In this document: in pieces, positions 7,630 through 16,516 of the stretch | Position numbering within the stretch: position 1 is the stretch's first letter | How the letters are laid out: every line of letters begins with the position of its first letter | Translations under genes and position numbers: made by a program | Notes under the pieces: model-generated | Database searches by the model: none | Seen by the model: the letters and a program-made list of their open reading frames with translations, nothing else | What the model was told of the DNA's origin: nothing | Assembly: GCA_027338645.1 (NCBI GenBank) | Contig: DAHWSH010000011.1 | Coordinates: 62,001-126,000, forward strand | Origin: JAJZIH01 sp021785265 | GTDB lineage: Bacteria > Pseudomonadota > Gammaproteobacteria > JAKAQQ01 | Reading direction: 5' to 3' | DNA length: 64,000 bases

Positions 7630-9678
7630 TCAGGCACCAGGGATCCGGGAGGATGAAGGGGAGGCCCCGGATGGACGGGTTGGAGGCCGTAGACCCTCGA
7701 GCAGCCGAGTTGCCGCCTGGTCCAAATCCTCCGGAGTGCCGTAGAGAACGAGCAGATCCCCCTCGCGCAACTCGGTACCCGGTGCAGGTTGCTTCCCAAC
7801 GATCCCGTCGCGGCGCAGGGCCGTTACCACAACCCCAAGTTCGGCCAGCGCCATAGTTTCCACAGTCTGCCCGACTGCGGCGGCTTCGGATGTCAGGATG
7901 AGGTTGCGTAACTCTTCCCGAAAGGCATGAACCGGCGACCGAACGGGCGCTTCCCCACTCCGAAAAACTGAGCGGAGGAGGGCATAACGGTCAGACCGAA
8001 CCCGCTGGATCTGGTGGAGAATCCGGCTCGCAGGTACCCCGAGGAGATGCAAGAGGTTAGCTGACAGCATGAGGCTTGCCTCAAGCGTTTCGGGGATCAC
8101 CTCCGTCGCGCCCATCTGTTGCAACTCCGCAAGATGCGCATCATCACGGGTTCGGACCAAGATGGGTAAATCGACTCTCACGGGACGCACCCGGGTCAGA
8201 ATTTTTAAACTGATCTCGAGGTCCTGATAAGCCACAACCAGAGCACGCGCCGATGCAAGTCCAACAGAAGTCAGCAGCGCCAGATCCGTCGCATCCCCGT
8301 AGTAGACTGGATCCCCAGCGATGCGGGACGCTCTCACCCTGCCCAAATCGAGATCCAAAGCCACATACGCAATCCCGTTTTGTTCCAAGAACCGCGCCAG
8401 GTTTTGCCCGACCCGGCCATAGCCACAGATGATGACATGGTCACGAAAGCCGGCCGGGGCATTCGCACCGGACTCACTGGGGGTCGGGAGCATGGCGGAC
8501 AAAAGGTCGGGGCCCACCGCACGAGGGACCACCCGGCGGTTGAAGCGAATCATGAGAGAGCCGATGAGGAAGCTCACGATGATGATGCCGAGGACGATTT
8601 GCCCGTCGGCCGGATGCGGCCAGTCTCCAGGCGATACAAAAGCAATCAATGCAAGCCCGAACTCTCCGATGGGTGATAAAACGAGACCCGTTCTCAAGGC
8701 AGTCTCACGGTCCCGTCCGAACATTCTGCATAGTCCAGCGGCCACCGCAAACTTAAAAAAGAGAATCAAGGCAATTCCGATGAGAATCCAGAATCCGTAG
8801 ACAAGCAGCACGTGTGGGTTGAACAGCATACCAACCGAAACGAAAAACAATCCCAGAAGAACATCCCGAAATGGCCTGATATCGGCCTCGACCTGATGGC
8901 GAAACTCGGTTTCACCCAGAACCATCCCTGCGAGAAAAGCGCCCGGAACGGCAGATAGACCGATGGACTTGGTGATCATGGCCGAAGCCAGTGCCACCAA
9001 AAGGACGGAGAGGGTAAAAAGCTCGCCGGCCTTACGTTTGGTCACTTCACGAAACAGCCATTCGACCAAAGGTCGGCCACCGACTAGCAGCAGGCCAGCC
9101 ACCAGGATGCCACGAGCCAGTGTGACGCCGAAGGCTTCCCAGGAACTCCCCATCCCATGATGGCTAAGCCATGTGGGTGCGAGAATGAAAAGTGGAAGAG
9201 CCAGAAGATCCTGGAAAATCGCCAAGGTCATCGTCAAACGACCATGAGGTTGACCGAGTTCCTGCTGGTCACCAAGCTGACGGGCGACAAGTGCGGTCGA
9301 CGATGTAGCCAGCACGAAGCCCAAAAATACCGAAATTGGCCAGGGCCAGCCAACGGCAAGGACAACTCCGCATCCGAGACAAGCTTCGAGGGCAATGATG
9401 GACAGGGCTAGCGCGAGGTTCTGTCGGCGTGTCTCATGGAACCGCGATGGAGAAAAATCGAGACCCAGCGTGAAAAGCAGGAGGATGATCCCCCACTTGG
9501 AAAGCACCTGGACATCCGCACTGTCAGCAAGCCAAGCCAAGCCATGGGGGCCCAGAATGGTCCCCGCGAGCAGATAGGCGGGAATGAGCGGCAGGGTCAG
9601 GCGCCTCAGGACTGACGAGAGAATGACCGCCAGGGCAAGGAGTATCACCAGGCTCAACAGCATGGGATCAAAGGTCAT
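7630..9678 (-). CDS. CPA2-family monovalent cation:proton antiporter with RCK domains (KefB/YbaL-like)
   Basis: A 682-residue inner-membrane protein. About 12 helices fill residues 1-385 (Na/H-exchanger fold). A TrkA-N/RCK nucleotide-binding domain follows (HVIICGYGRVGQNLARFLEQ, GxGxxG motif), then a TrkA-C domain near 590-655 and a Pro/Ser-rich tail. Such proteins export K+ or Na+ in exchange for protons and are gated by NAD(H) or glutathione adducts. The ATG has GGAG six bases upstream. It is divergent from kup across a 170-base gap, placing a K+ exporter and importer back to back. The exact KefB, KefC or YbaL identity cannot be assigned. Confidence 0.9.
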   Translation of the reverse strand: MTFDPMLLSLVILLALAVILSSVLRRLTLPLIPAYLLAGTILGPHGLAWLADSADVQVLSKWGIILLLFTLGLDFSPSRFHETRRQNLALALSIIALEACLGCGVVLAVGWPWPISVFLGFVLATSSTALVARQLGDQQELGQPHGRLTMTLAIFQDLLALPLFILAPTWLSHHGMGSSWEAFGVTLARGILVAGLLLVGGRPLVEWLFREVTKRKAGELFTLSVLLVALASAMITKSIGLSAVPGAFLAGMVLGETEFRHQVEADIRPFRDVLLGLFFVSVGMLFNPHVLLVYGFWILIGIALILFFKFAVAAGLCRMFGRDRETALRTGLVLSPIGEFGLALIAFVSPGDWPHPADGQIVLGIIIVSFLIGSLMIRFNRRVVPRAVGPDLLSAMLPTPSESGANAPAGFRDHVIICGYGRVGQNLARFLEQNGIAYVALDLDLGRVRASRIAGDPVYYGDATDLALLTSVGLASARALVVAYQDLEISLKILTRVRPVRVDLPILVRTRDDAHLAELQQMGATEVIPETLEASLMLSANLLHLLGVPASRILHQIQRVRSDRYALLRSVFRSGEAPVRSPVHAFREELRNLILTSEAAAVGQTVETMALAELGVVVTALRRDGIVGKQPAPGTELREGDLLVLYGTPEDLDQAATRLLEGLRPPTRPSGASPSSSRIPGA

Positions 9679-9771
9679 GGCATACTCCGAAACCCTGACT
9701 GACGCTTCAATGGGCTACTGGCCTAGCTATCCTACCCCACTGCGGGAAGCCAGATGGGAAGCCGGTAGGGC

Positions 9772-9777
9772 TATAAT
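9772..9777 (+). promoter_or_regulatory. candidate -10 box upstream of kup
   Basis: A perfect TATAAT lies 72 bases before the kup TTG in the divergent antiporter/kup gap, just downstream of a GGGAAGCC direct repeat (9744-9751 and 9756-9763). No convincing -35 is present, so this could be an activator-dependent promoter or chance. Confidence 0.3.
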
Positions 9778-9848
9778 GACTAACAAGTCTCTCACCCAAT
9801 CTTGACGGATTCCCGCATCTCGCATTCATAACGATTTAGACTTAAAAA

Positions 9849-11816
9849 TTGGACAGACTAAACCCGAGTCCGGAACCCGGCTCCCAATCGAATAACGACC
9901 AACTAGGGGAACGGTCTCGCTACCTCCTGCCGCTGGTGTCGGTGGGTGCTTTGGGCGTCGTCTATGGCGACATTGGAACCAGCCCGCTCTACACCCTCCA
10001 GGCCTGTTTTTCGGCACCCAATTCCTTCAGTCTTTCCCCCGCGAACATCATCGGGATTTTGTCACTCGTTCTCTGGACTCTCACGGTCACAGTCACGCTG
10101 AAATACGTGGCCTTCGTCCTCAGGGCGGACAATCGGGGAGAGGGGGGAATCCTCGCACTCCTTGCACTTTTACGTCCCGCTCCCCTTGGTGCCAGTCAAG
10201 AAAGGCGGAGGTCCGGGAAACTGCTGCTGGCCCTGGGTTTTTTCGGGGCCACCCTTCTTTACGGGGACGGCATGATTACACCGGCGATCTCCGTTCTGAG
10301 TGCCATCCAGGGACTCGACATCGTGACACCCACTCTTGACCGCTATATCATTCCGGCAACGGTTCTTGTTCTCGTCGCACTTTTTAGTATCCAGAAGCGG
10401 GGCACCGGCAAAATCAGCCAATGGTTTGGACCGGTGATGCTCCTCTGGTTCCTCGTGCTCACGATCACGGGTCTCGGTGAAATTCTGAACCATCCCCTGA
10501 TTCTCCTGGCGCTCAACCCGCTGGCTGGTCTCGGTTTTCTTGTCCGGCACCACCTTGCCGGATTCCTAGTTCTGGGTGCCGTCATCCTTGCCGTCACCGG
10601 TGCAGAGGCACTTTACGCCGATCTCGGCCATTTCGGACGTCCTCCGATCCGCCTGGCTTGGCTGGTCGTGGTATTCCCTGCCCTCCTGTGTAACTATCTG
10701 GGACAAGGGGCGCTTCTCCTGCATGATCCCAGCGCGATCAATGCCCCACTCTATCATTTGGTCCCTCAGTGGGCCCTCATCCCAACGGTCATCCTGGCGA
10801 CTGCAGCAACGATCATCGCCTCCCAATCGATCATCTCTGGCAGTTTCTCCCTCATGGGTCAGTCGATCCGTCTTAATCAAACTCCACGCATGCGGATCGT
10901 CCAAACGTCGCGCGACGAGAAAGGACGGATTTATATTCCCACCTTGAACTGGCTTCTCATGATTGGAACGATTGGTCTGGTGCTTGCCTTCCGGACGGCC
11001 AACAACCTAGCCGGTGCCTACGGAGTCGCGATCAGTACACTCATGTGGATCACGACCATCTTCCTTATGCTCTTGGCCCACCGTCGCTGGGGGTGGTCAA
11101 TCCCCAAAACAGTGCTGATCTTAGGTGGGTTTTTAGTCGTAGACAGCGTTTTTTGGATGAGCACACTCACCAAGATTCCGGATGGTGGTTGGTTCCCTCT
11201 GCTTATCTCTCTGCTCCTCTTCGGCATAATGGAAGTGTGGGCAACTGGGCGCCAAGAATTAATTCAACGCCTCCAGGCCCATACCGAACCTTTGGTCGCT
11301 TTTCTCGCTCACCTTGTCGAGGAACCACCGATCCGTGTCCCGGGAACCGCAGTCTACTTCACAGCGCCCAATCTGGGCGTTCCGCCAACCCTATCCCATC
11401 AGCTGATTCATCTCAAAACGCTGCACGAGCATGTCATCCTGCTCACAATTGTGACTCATGAAGTTCCTTTTGTTCATGCAGGGGAGCGCCTCGAAATCGA
11501 GTCGCTGAGAGAAGGCTTTTCCCGGGTCCTCGTACACTTCGGGTTCATGCAGGCACAGAACATCCCAGTTGCACTGTCACTTGGGGCGACACAGTTCGGC
11601 CTCCCTTTCCAACCCGAAACGGCCAGCTACTTCATTGGCCGGGAAAGTCTCGTGATTCCGGATCAAATCTCACCAGCGGGACGCCTCTTCAACCGGATTT
11701 TCGCCTTTCTCTCACGCAATGCGTCACGGGCCACTGATTTTTACGAAATCCCAGCCGACCGGGTCGTCGAGTTGGGTCTCCGGATCTCGTTGGACGGTGG
11801 TTATGGCCGATCGTAG
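9849..11816 (+). CDS. kup: Kup-family potassium uptake permease
   Basis: Inner-membrane K+:H+ symporter, which works well at low pH. The 655-residue length fits the family. The N-terminal hallmark GVVYGDIGTSPLYT is at 36-49, about 12 helices run to residue 460, and a cytoplasmic C-terminal domain follows. No ATG is available before the hallmark. The TTG at 9849 is the first usable start after an in-frame TAG at 9837-9839, although no clear ribosome site precedes it, so the N-terminus is uncertain. It is divergent from the CPA2 antiporter and 30 bases ahead of the aldo/keto reductase. Confidence 0.92.
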   Translation: MDRLNPSPEPGSQSNNDQLGERSRYLLPLVSVGALGVVYGDIGTSPLYTLQACFSAPNSFSLSPANIIGILSLVLWTLTVTVTLKYVAFVLRADNRGEGGILALLALLRPAPLGASQERRRSGKLLLALGFFGATLLYGDGMITPAISVLSAIQGLDIVTPTLDRYIIPATVLVLVALFSIQKRGTGKISQWFGPVMLLWFLVLTITGLGEILNHPLILLALNPLAGLGFLVRHHLAGFLVLGAVILAVTGAEALYADLGHFGRPPIRLAWLVVVFPALLCNYLGQGALLLHDPSAINAPLYHLVPQWALIPTVILATAATIIASQSIISGSFSLMGQSIRLNQTPRMRIVQTSRDEKGRIYIPTLNWLLMIGTIGLVLAFRTANNLAGAYGVAISTLMWITTIFLMLLAHRRWGWSIPKTVLILGGFLVVDSVFWMSTLTKIPDGGWFPLLISLLLFGIMEVWATGRQELIQRLQAHTEPLVAFLAHLVEEPPIRVPGTAVYFTAPNLGVPPTLSHQLIHLKTLHEHVILLTIVTHEVPFVHAGERLEIESLREGFSRVLVHFGFMQAQNIPVALSLGATQFGLPFQPETASYFIGRESLVIPDQISPAGRLFNRIFAFLSRNASRATDFYEIPADRVVELGLRISLDGGYGRS

Positions 11817-11846
11817 CAAAAGCCACCTGCATCGAGGATTTCGCGC

Positions 11847-12833
11847 ATGCTTTACCGCCGCCTAGGCCGTTCCGGCCTTAAGTTGAGTGCCCTGTCATTC
11901 GGCTCCTGGGTGACTTTTGGTCCTCAGGTCGACCAATCTGCAGCCATTGACCTCATGGCCTGTGCTTTCGACCATGGAATCAACTTCTTCGACAATGCCG
12001 AAGCCTACGCGCACGGGGAATCTGAACGCCTGATGGGCCAGGCTTTCCGAACGCTGGGCTGGAGTCGTGACCGATTCTGCATATCCAGCAAGGTTTTTTT
12101 TGGCTCGGTTCCAGATCCGGCACCTACCCAATGTGGCCTGAGCCGTAAACATCTGGTCGAAGCCTGTCATCAGGCGCTCAAGCGACTCAATCTGGATTAC
12201 CTGGATCTGTTTTTTTGCCACCGCCCAGACCCGGAGACACCGGTCGAAGAGATCGTGGTCACCATGGCAACCCTGATCCAACAGGGGAAAATCCTTTACT
12301 GGGGAACTTCCGAGTGGCCAGCTGCATGGATTGAAGACGCCATCCGGAAAGCCCGTGAACTGGGCCTACCGGCCCCACTCATGGAGCAGCCACAGTACAA
12401 TTTGTTCGTCCGCAAACGGGTGGAGGTCGAATACGATCCCCTCTGCCGAACCGAGGGTCTCGGACTCACCACCTGGTCACCCCTGGCATCCGGGATTCTC
12501 ACCGGTAAATATGCAGACGGCTCCCGGATCCCGCACGGGAGTCGTCTAGATCTGCCCGGTTATGAATGGTTACGTGAGCGTCTCACGGGAAAAGCTGGGC
12601 AACGACAGCTTGCGGCGGCCCGCAGTCTGGTCGAGCTCGGTCAAAAGCAGGGTGTGACTCCAGGCACACTGGCCATCGCTTGGTGCCTGTCGAACCCTTG
12701 GGTGACGACCGTGATTTTGGGGGCTTCTCGCAGGGAACAGCTACTCGGTAACCTGAAAGCGATTGAGTATTTACCACAGCTCAGTGGCCCGCTCAAGAAC
12801 CACATGGAATCCCTCTACCCCGATCCCGCCTGA
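11847..12833 (+). CDS. Aldo/keto reductase of the Kv-beta-subunit type
   Basis: A 328-residue NADPH-dependent oxidoreductase with a TIM-barrel fold. The catalytic tetrad is complete: Asp49 and Tyr54 (FFDNAEAYAHG), Lys82 and His125 (LFFCHRPD). The sequence resembles the family containing voltage-gated K+ channel beta subunits and E. coli YghZ (RSGLKLSALSFGSW; YWGTSEWPA). It starts 30 bases after kup. Because beta subunits couple redox state to K+ channels in eukaryotes, the position next to two K+ transport genes is suggestive, but a general aldehyde reductase role is equally compatible. Confidence 0.9.
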   Translation: MLYRRLGRSGLKLSALSFGSWVTFGPQVDQSAAIDLMACAFDHGINFFDNAEAYAHGESERLMGQAFRTLGWSRDRFCISSKVFFGSVPDPAPTQCGLSRKHLVEACHQALKRLNLDYLDLFFCHRPDPETPVEEIVVTMATLIQQGKILYWGTSEWPAAWIEDAIRKARELGLPAPLMEQPQYNLFVRKRVEVEYDPLCRTEGLGLTTWSPLASGILTGKYADGSRIPHGSRLDLPGYEWLRERLTGKAGQRQLAAARSLVELGQKQGVTPGTLAIAWCLSNPWVTTVILGASRREQLLGNLKAIEYLPQLSGPLKNHMESLYPDPA

Positions 12834-12835
12834 CG

Positions 12836-12856
12836 CCACCTGTTGTGAATAGGTGG
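12836..12856. terminator. weak hairpin between convergent genes
   Basis: CCACCT (12836-12841) pairs with AGGTGG (12851-12856) across a nine-base loop in the gap between the aldo/keto reductase and the convergent permease. Neither side has a T tract, so termination is only suggested by position. Confidence 0.25.
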
Positions 12857-12985
12857 AGGACGCGCTTCACTGCAAGATAAAGCCAGGACTAGGGACAACC
12901 CTACCCGGAAACCCGATCATCAACCACACTGGCATACCAGCACCGCCCTCAGACGGGAATTCGAAAGAAGATGGGCTTCCTCTCC

Positions 12986-14605
12986 TCAAGGACCTTCGAC
13001 GGACTCGATCCCCCGGGTTCCCAGATTCTTGATCCGTTCAGAGCATTGCTGGGCTGCTTCAGGTGACTGTCCACTCATCAGGGCCAAAACCAGAATGACC
13101 AGACTGAATCCAGCGAGTATCCACATGCCGGTGAAAAATCCATAGTCTCCAAGGCCATCCATGGGTTTTGACGTGGGACCGAGCAAGCTGATGATCCAGA
13201 GCCCCGCGAAATAGGGAATCAGCCACCAAGCTTGCTGCCACCCCAGGTCGGCCGACCGCCCGTGATGGATCACGAAGTACCAAAATAGGTAAACCACCGC
13301 ATAGATCACCACCAGTCCCAGAAGCCACTTGACAACGTCATAGCCGGTCCAGTAGATGATCCAGTTGGCTGCAATGAACGCGATCACCGAGATGAGCCCA
13401 GCCAAGCGAAGACGGAAGGGCCGGTTCGCATTCGGCATCGCCTTTCGAAGATGAAGCAGGATGACCGGGCCAATACTGTAAGACAGGACGGTGATCAAGG
13501 AAACGGCTGAGACCAGCTTCTGCCACGATGGGAAGGGGAAAAAGAAAAAAACACCAACAACATAAGTCAGGATCAAACCAATCCAGGGTACGCCGAAACG
13601 GTTGAGCTGAGTGACCTTGCGTGGCGCATTGCCCATCTCCCCCGCAGCCATAATGATCCGCGGACTTCCCGTGACGTAGATAAAGGCAGTACCGAGTGGG
13701 GAGACAATTGCATCTACATAAAGGAGAACAGCCCACCAGAATGCGCCGATGGCAATGGCGATCGCAGCCAGTGGACTAAACATCCCGGTGAACTGCAAAT
13801 GGGCCCAACCATGGACAATGTCCTTCGGACTGAGCGCAAAGATAAATGCAAACTGCAGGAGAACATATATCAAAAGCGCGATCACAACCGAACCGATGAG
13901 TGCAATGGGGATGTACCGGCTCGGATTCCGGGTTTCTCCCGCCAACGCAATCGCCTGCTGAAATCCCAGATAACTGAAGATGATGCCTGCCGTTGCGACT
14001 GCGGTAAAAATCCCGCTCACCGGAGTGCTTGAGAGATGTGCTGTCACATTCGCCGGATGAAAGGAATAGGCCATAAGGATCACGATGGTGGCCATCGGGA
14101 TAATTACCTTCCACCATGTTGCTGCACTATTGATCGCGATGACCCAACGGACAGCCAGGAAATTGAGTGCCACGACAAAAGCCAACAAGATGGCAGCGGC
14201 CACGAACCCCATCCCGGTCAGCAAACCGGTGTGGGCATGGATCAGCCCCGGGATGTAGTCATTGGCGTAGGTGAGGACCGCACTGACCTCCACGGGAGGC
14301 ACAGAGACAAATGCCAAAAACAGAACCCAGCTCCAGACCTTGCCGACAAAATCACCGTGGCTGACATGCGTCATATGGACAAGAGCGCCCGAGTTGGGAA
14401 ACATGGTCGATAACTCGGCAAATACGAAAGCCAGAAAAAGGACCGTTACGGCACCGACCACCCAGGAAATGACACTGAAGGGACCTGCCTGTAGAGATGC
14501 GTGAAGCGCCCCAAACAACCAGCCGGATCCGATGATGCTGCCCAAGCTGGCGTACAACAACCCGACTACACCGGCGTCCCGTTTAAGCTTTGTAGGGCCT
14601 GCCAT
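12986..14605 (-). CDS. APC-superfamily amino-acid permease
   Basis: A 539-residue inner-membrane transporter with about 12-14 hydrophobic helices. It begins with the APC signature in helix 1 (LYASLGSIIGSGWLFGALHA), where the broken helix carries the substrate amino group, and has the conserved glutamate region ELSTMFPNSGALVH in helix 2-3. The length and the extra C-terminal helices (400-525) resemble the aspartate:proton symporter YveA group more than classic lysine or GABA permeases. The ATG has GGAGG five bases upstream. No linked catabolic gene identifies the substrate. Confidence 0.88.
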   Translation of the reverse strand: MAGPTKLKRDAGVVGLLYASLGSIIGSGWLFGALHASLQAGPFSVISWVVGAVTVLFLAFVFAELSTMFPNSGALVHMTHVSHGDFVGKVWSWVLFLAFVSVPPVEVSAVLTYANDYIPGLIHAHTGLLTGMGFVAAAILLAFVVALNFLAVRWVIAINSAATWWKVIIPMATIVILMAYSFHPANVTAHLSSTPVSGIFTAVATAGIIFSYLGFQQAIALAGETRNPSRYIPIALIGSVVIALLIYVLLQFAFIFALSPKDIVHGWAHLQFTGMFSPLAAIAIAIGAFWWAVLLYVDAIVSPLGTAFIYVTGSPRIIMAAGEMGNAPRKVTQLNRFGVPWIGLILTYVVGVFFFFPFPSWQKLVSAVSLITVLSYSIGPVILLHLRKAMPNANRPFRLRLAGLISVIAFIAANWIIYWTGYDVVKWLLGLVVIYAVVYLFWYFVIHHGRSADLGWQQAWWLIPYFAGLWIISLLGPTSKPMDGLGDYGFFTGMWILAGFSLVILVLALMSGQSPEAAQQCSERIKNLGTRGIESVEGP

Positions 14606-14824
14606 AAATACCTCCAGAGTTATAAAATATTTCTAGACTCGGGAAACTCGTTACTCATACACTTTCCGGGCTGTTCTCACTGATTAAAGCAACTGCGCAA
14701 CGAGAAGCACCCTGTGGCTTGGCGTAAACCCAGCTGGGTACGATCTCGAAAGACCTCATTAAGGAACCAAACGCTCGCTGATCCTAGCCGAAAGCTTGGG
14801 GGTTCAGCAAGTCGCCCACCCGCC

Positions 14825-15385
14825 CTATCGGACCCGGGTCACGAAGACCTGTTCGCCATACCCCCGCACTTTAAGAACATAGCCGACCCACAGTTTCTTG
14901 ATCTTGATCCTGGGATCAATAAGCTTGGGAATCCGGAAATACCCTGTTCCGGACTGGACCCAGACCTGGCCGTTCATGAGATGGAATCGGGTGTTTCCGG
15001 TCCATCCCTGGAACACCCCGTCGATCCGGCTTTCGATTTCACCGGGAATATGCCGGTATCGTCTTGGAGGTAAGCCGAAATGGTTCACTGGGCTCAAAAC
15101 CTTATGGGAGCGCGGTGGCGGCAGTGAATGGGGTGCCGTGACTGGAACAGACGTCTTTGCAGAAACGATCGCATGTCCCATCTCGTGGAGATGCGCTGCC
15201 AGCCATTGTTCCAGTGCCTGCCGTTGTGCGGTACTCAAGCGGTCGATGCCAGTACGGTCATAGGCGTCAACCGTCATCAGTTGTCTCAGGCGCACCCGCG
15301 GTGACTCCAGGGGATGCCGGACGGCTGCCGATACTGAGGCTCCGACCATGCCGGCTGCACAACAGAGAACCCAGAAGATGAGCAT
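14825..15385 (-). CDS. Exported protein of unknown function with a C-terminal GW.G...F.L.NGQ.W.Q domain
   Basis: The frame is open up to 15499, but the ATG at 15385 is preceded by AGGAGG four bases away and opens a clean signal peptide (MLIFWVLCCAAGMVGASVSA). The longer forms overlap the upstream gene. The 186-residue protein has a Pro-rich middle and a C-terminal module, about 125-185, with FQGWTGNTRFHLMNGQVWVQ followed by YFRIP and an SH3-like run of short beta strands (WVGYVLKVRGYGEQVFVTRVR). I have the impression that this module recurs in proteobacterial hypothetical proteins, but I cannot name it. It is part of a run of exported proteins on this strand. Confidence 0.7.
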   Translation of the reverse strand: MLIFWVLCCAAGMVGASVSAAVRHPLESPRVRLRQLMTVDAYDRTGIDRLSTAQRQALEQWLAAHLHEMGHAIVSAKTSVPVTAPHSLPPPRSHKVLSPVNHFGLPPRRYRHIPGEIESRIDGVFQGWTGNTRFHLMNGQVWVQSGTGYFRIPKLIDPRIKIKKLWVGYVLKVRGYGEQVFVTRVR

Positions 15386-15443
15386 CTTGCCTCCTGTGAG
15401 AAGGCTTCCTTTCGCGAGCTTGGCATGCATACCGAAGCTCTCT

Positions 15444-15878
15444 TTAATGGTGACTGCGCAACGCGTGGGCAGCTTGCAACAGGCTCTTGCGGGCCGCAAT
15501 CGCCCGATGGTGAGCCTGCACGAGGGTCATGTCCCGTTCTCCTGCCAAAGCATCCTGCAAGGCTTGGTGGAGTGCACTGCGCACAACCGGAGTAGACATC
15601 CGGCTGTCCGGAATGGCACCTTGTCCCAGTCCATGGCACGGGTTTCCAGCCCGTGGATCGAACTGTCGTCCGTGTGGTCCAACCAAGCAATTGATCACAT
15701 GGTGGAGGTGAAGGTGGACCAGCGGCAAAGCGTGCATTTCAATGGCCAGACCGGCATGGATGGTCGCCACCCGGATCTCTGCACGGAGATCGGTGGATGC
15801 CCGCGCTACGGGAATCAAAAGGGGGGAAAACCCGACGAGGACACTCAAAAGGAACGACAGAGATAACCGCTTGTTCAT
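15444..15878 (-). CDS. Exported His/Cys-motif protein of unknown function
   Basis: About 144 residues from the second of two close ATGs, which has GGAGG eight bases upstream; the first (15884) is only two bases from that site. A Sec signal peptide (NKRLSLSFLLSVLVGFSPLL) ends near VARAS. The mature part contains HLHLHHVINCLVGPHG followed by GNPCHGLGQG: two cysteines with several histidines, suggestive of heme or metal binding although no CxxCH is present. The rest is helical (ALHQALQDALAGER...). It lies 58 bases from the next exported gene and 78 from the thioredoxin-like gene upstream, so a shared transcript is plausible. Family unknown to me. Confidence 0.7.
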   Translation of the reverse strand: MNKRLSLSFLLSVLVGFSPLLIPVARASTDLRAEIRVATIHAGLAIEMHALPLVHLHLHHVINCLVGPHGRQFDPRAGNPCHGLGQGAIPDSRMSTPVVRSALHQALQDALAGERDMTLVQAHHRAIAARKSLLQAAHALRSHH

Positions 15879-15955
15879 TGGCATGGCCTCCGGATTATTC
15901 GGGACTCACGTCCTGACGTCTCAGGATAACACACGGAAGCCCTCCCCCTGGAGTC

Positions 15956-16516
15956 TTATGGCGTACCGTGGCCGCTGGCAGGCAGGGTCCCCATCTCGAC
16001 CAGCACCAGTTCCACCGGACCTACGGCATGGTGTGCCAAAAAGCTGAGGAGAGTCTTCTTTTCCTGCTGGCAGGCAGGATTCCAGGAGGCCCAAGTCTCG
16101 ACAAAAATCCATTCCGGAGTCTCGGGGTTTCGTTTGATGACCTGGAGCTGAGGAGGTGATATCCAGTGTATAAGCGGAGGACCAGCGATCGGTCTAGGCG
16201 CAGTCCAGACCCGGTTCAGAGCACTAACCAGATCCTTGTGGTCACCTTCGAAACGAAACACCAGCTGACGCTTTCCGTTGTAAACCCAGAGACTCGGGAA
16301 GACCAGCCCACCTTTCCCTAGAAGACCCCTCAGGCGGTCCCCGGTGACACGGACCTTTAATACCCGCGGTAGGGGGGCCGCCAAGACAGGAGGTACACAA
16401 CAAACCAAGCCAGCCACCAAAACCATAGCCCAAGGACTCCATAAACGGTGGCTTTGCACGTCCGGCAAAACATCGGATCGAAAGGGGGTCGGCACCATGG
16501 GGCCGTTTCTGATCAA
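15956..16516 (-). CDS. Exported thioredoxin-like protein with altered active site and unusual domain order
   Basis: A 186-residue protein starting at a TTG whose bases overlap the cytochrome c4 stop (TTGA); an ATG six codons later is possible. A hydrophobic segment near 29-47 is a signal peptide. Residues 68-104 look like the second half of a thioredoxin fold (FPSLWVYNGKRQLVFRFEG, the cis-proline strand and after). Residues 134-175 look like the first half, with WASWNPAC at 142-149 where WCxxC is expected, so the first active-site Cys is Asn. A permuted or fused architecture is an inference. Disulfide exchange is doubtful; cytochrome assembly or thiol binding is possible given the neighbour. 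Confidence 0.65.
   Translation of the reverse strand: MIRNGPMVPTPFRSDVLPDVQSHRLWSPWAMVLVAGLVCCVPPVLAAPLPRVLKVRVTGDRLRGLLGKGGLVFPSLWVYNGKRQLVFRFEGDHKDLVSALNRVWTAPRPIAGPPLIHWISPPQLQVIKRNPETPEWIFVETWASWNPACQQEKKTLLSFLAHHAVGPVELVLVEMGTLPASGHGTP

Noticed and set aside
9744..9763. GGGAAGCC direct repeat upstream of kup
   Set aside because: Two short copies 12 bases apart in G+C-rich DNA; chance is likely and no regulator is suggested.
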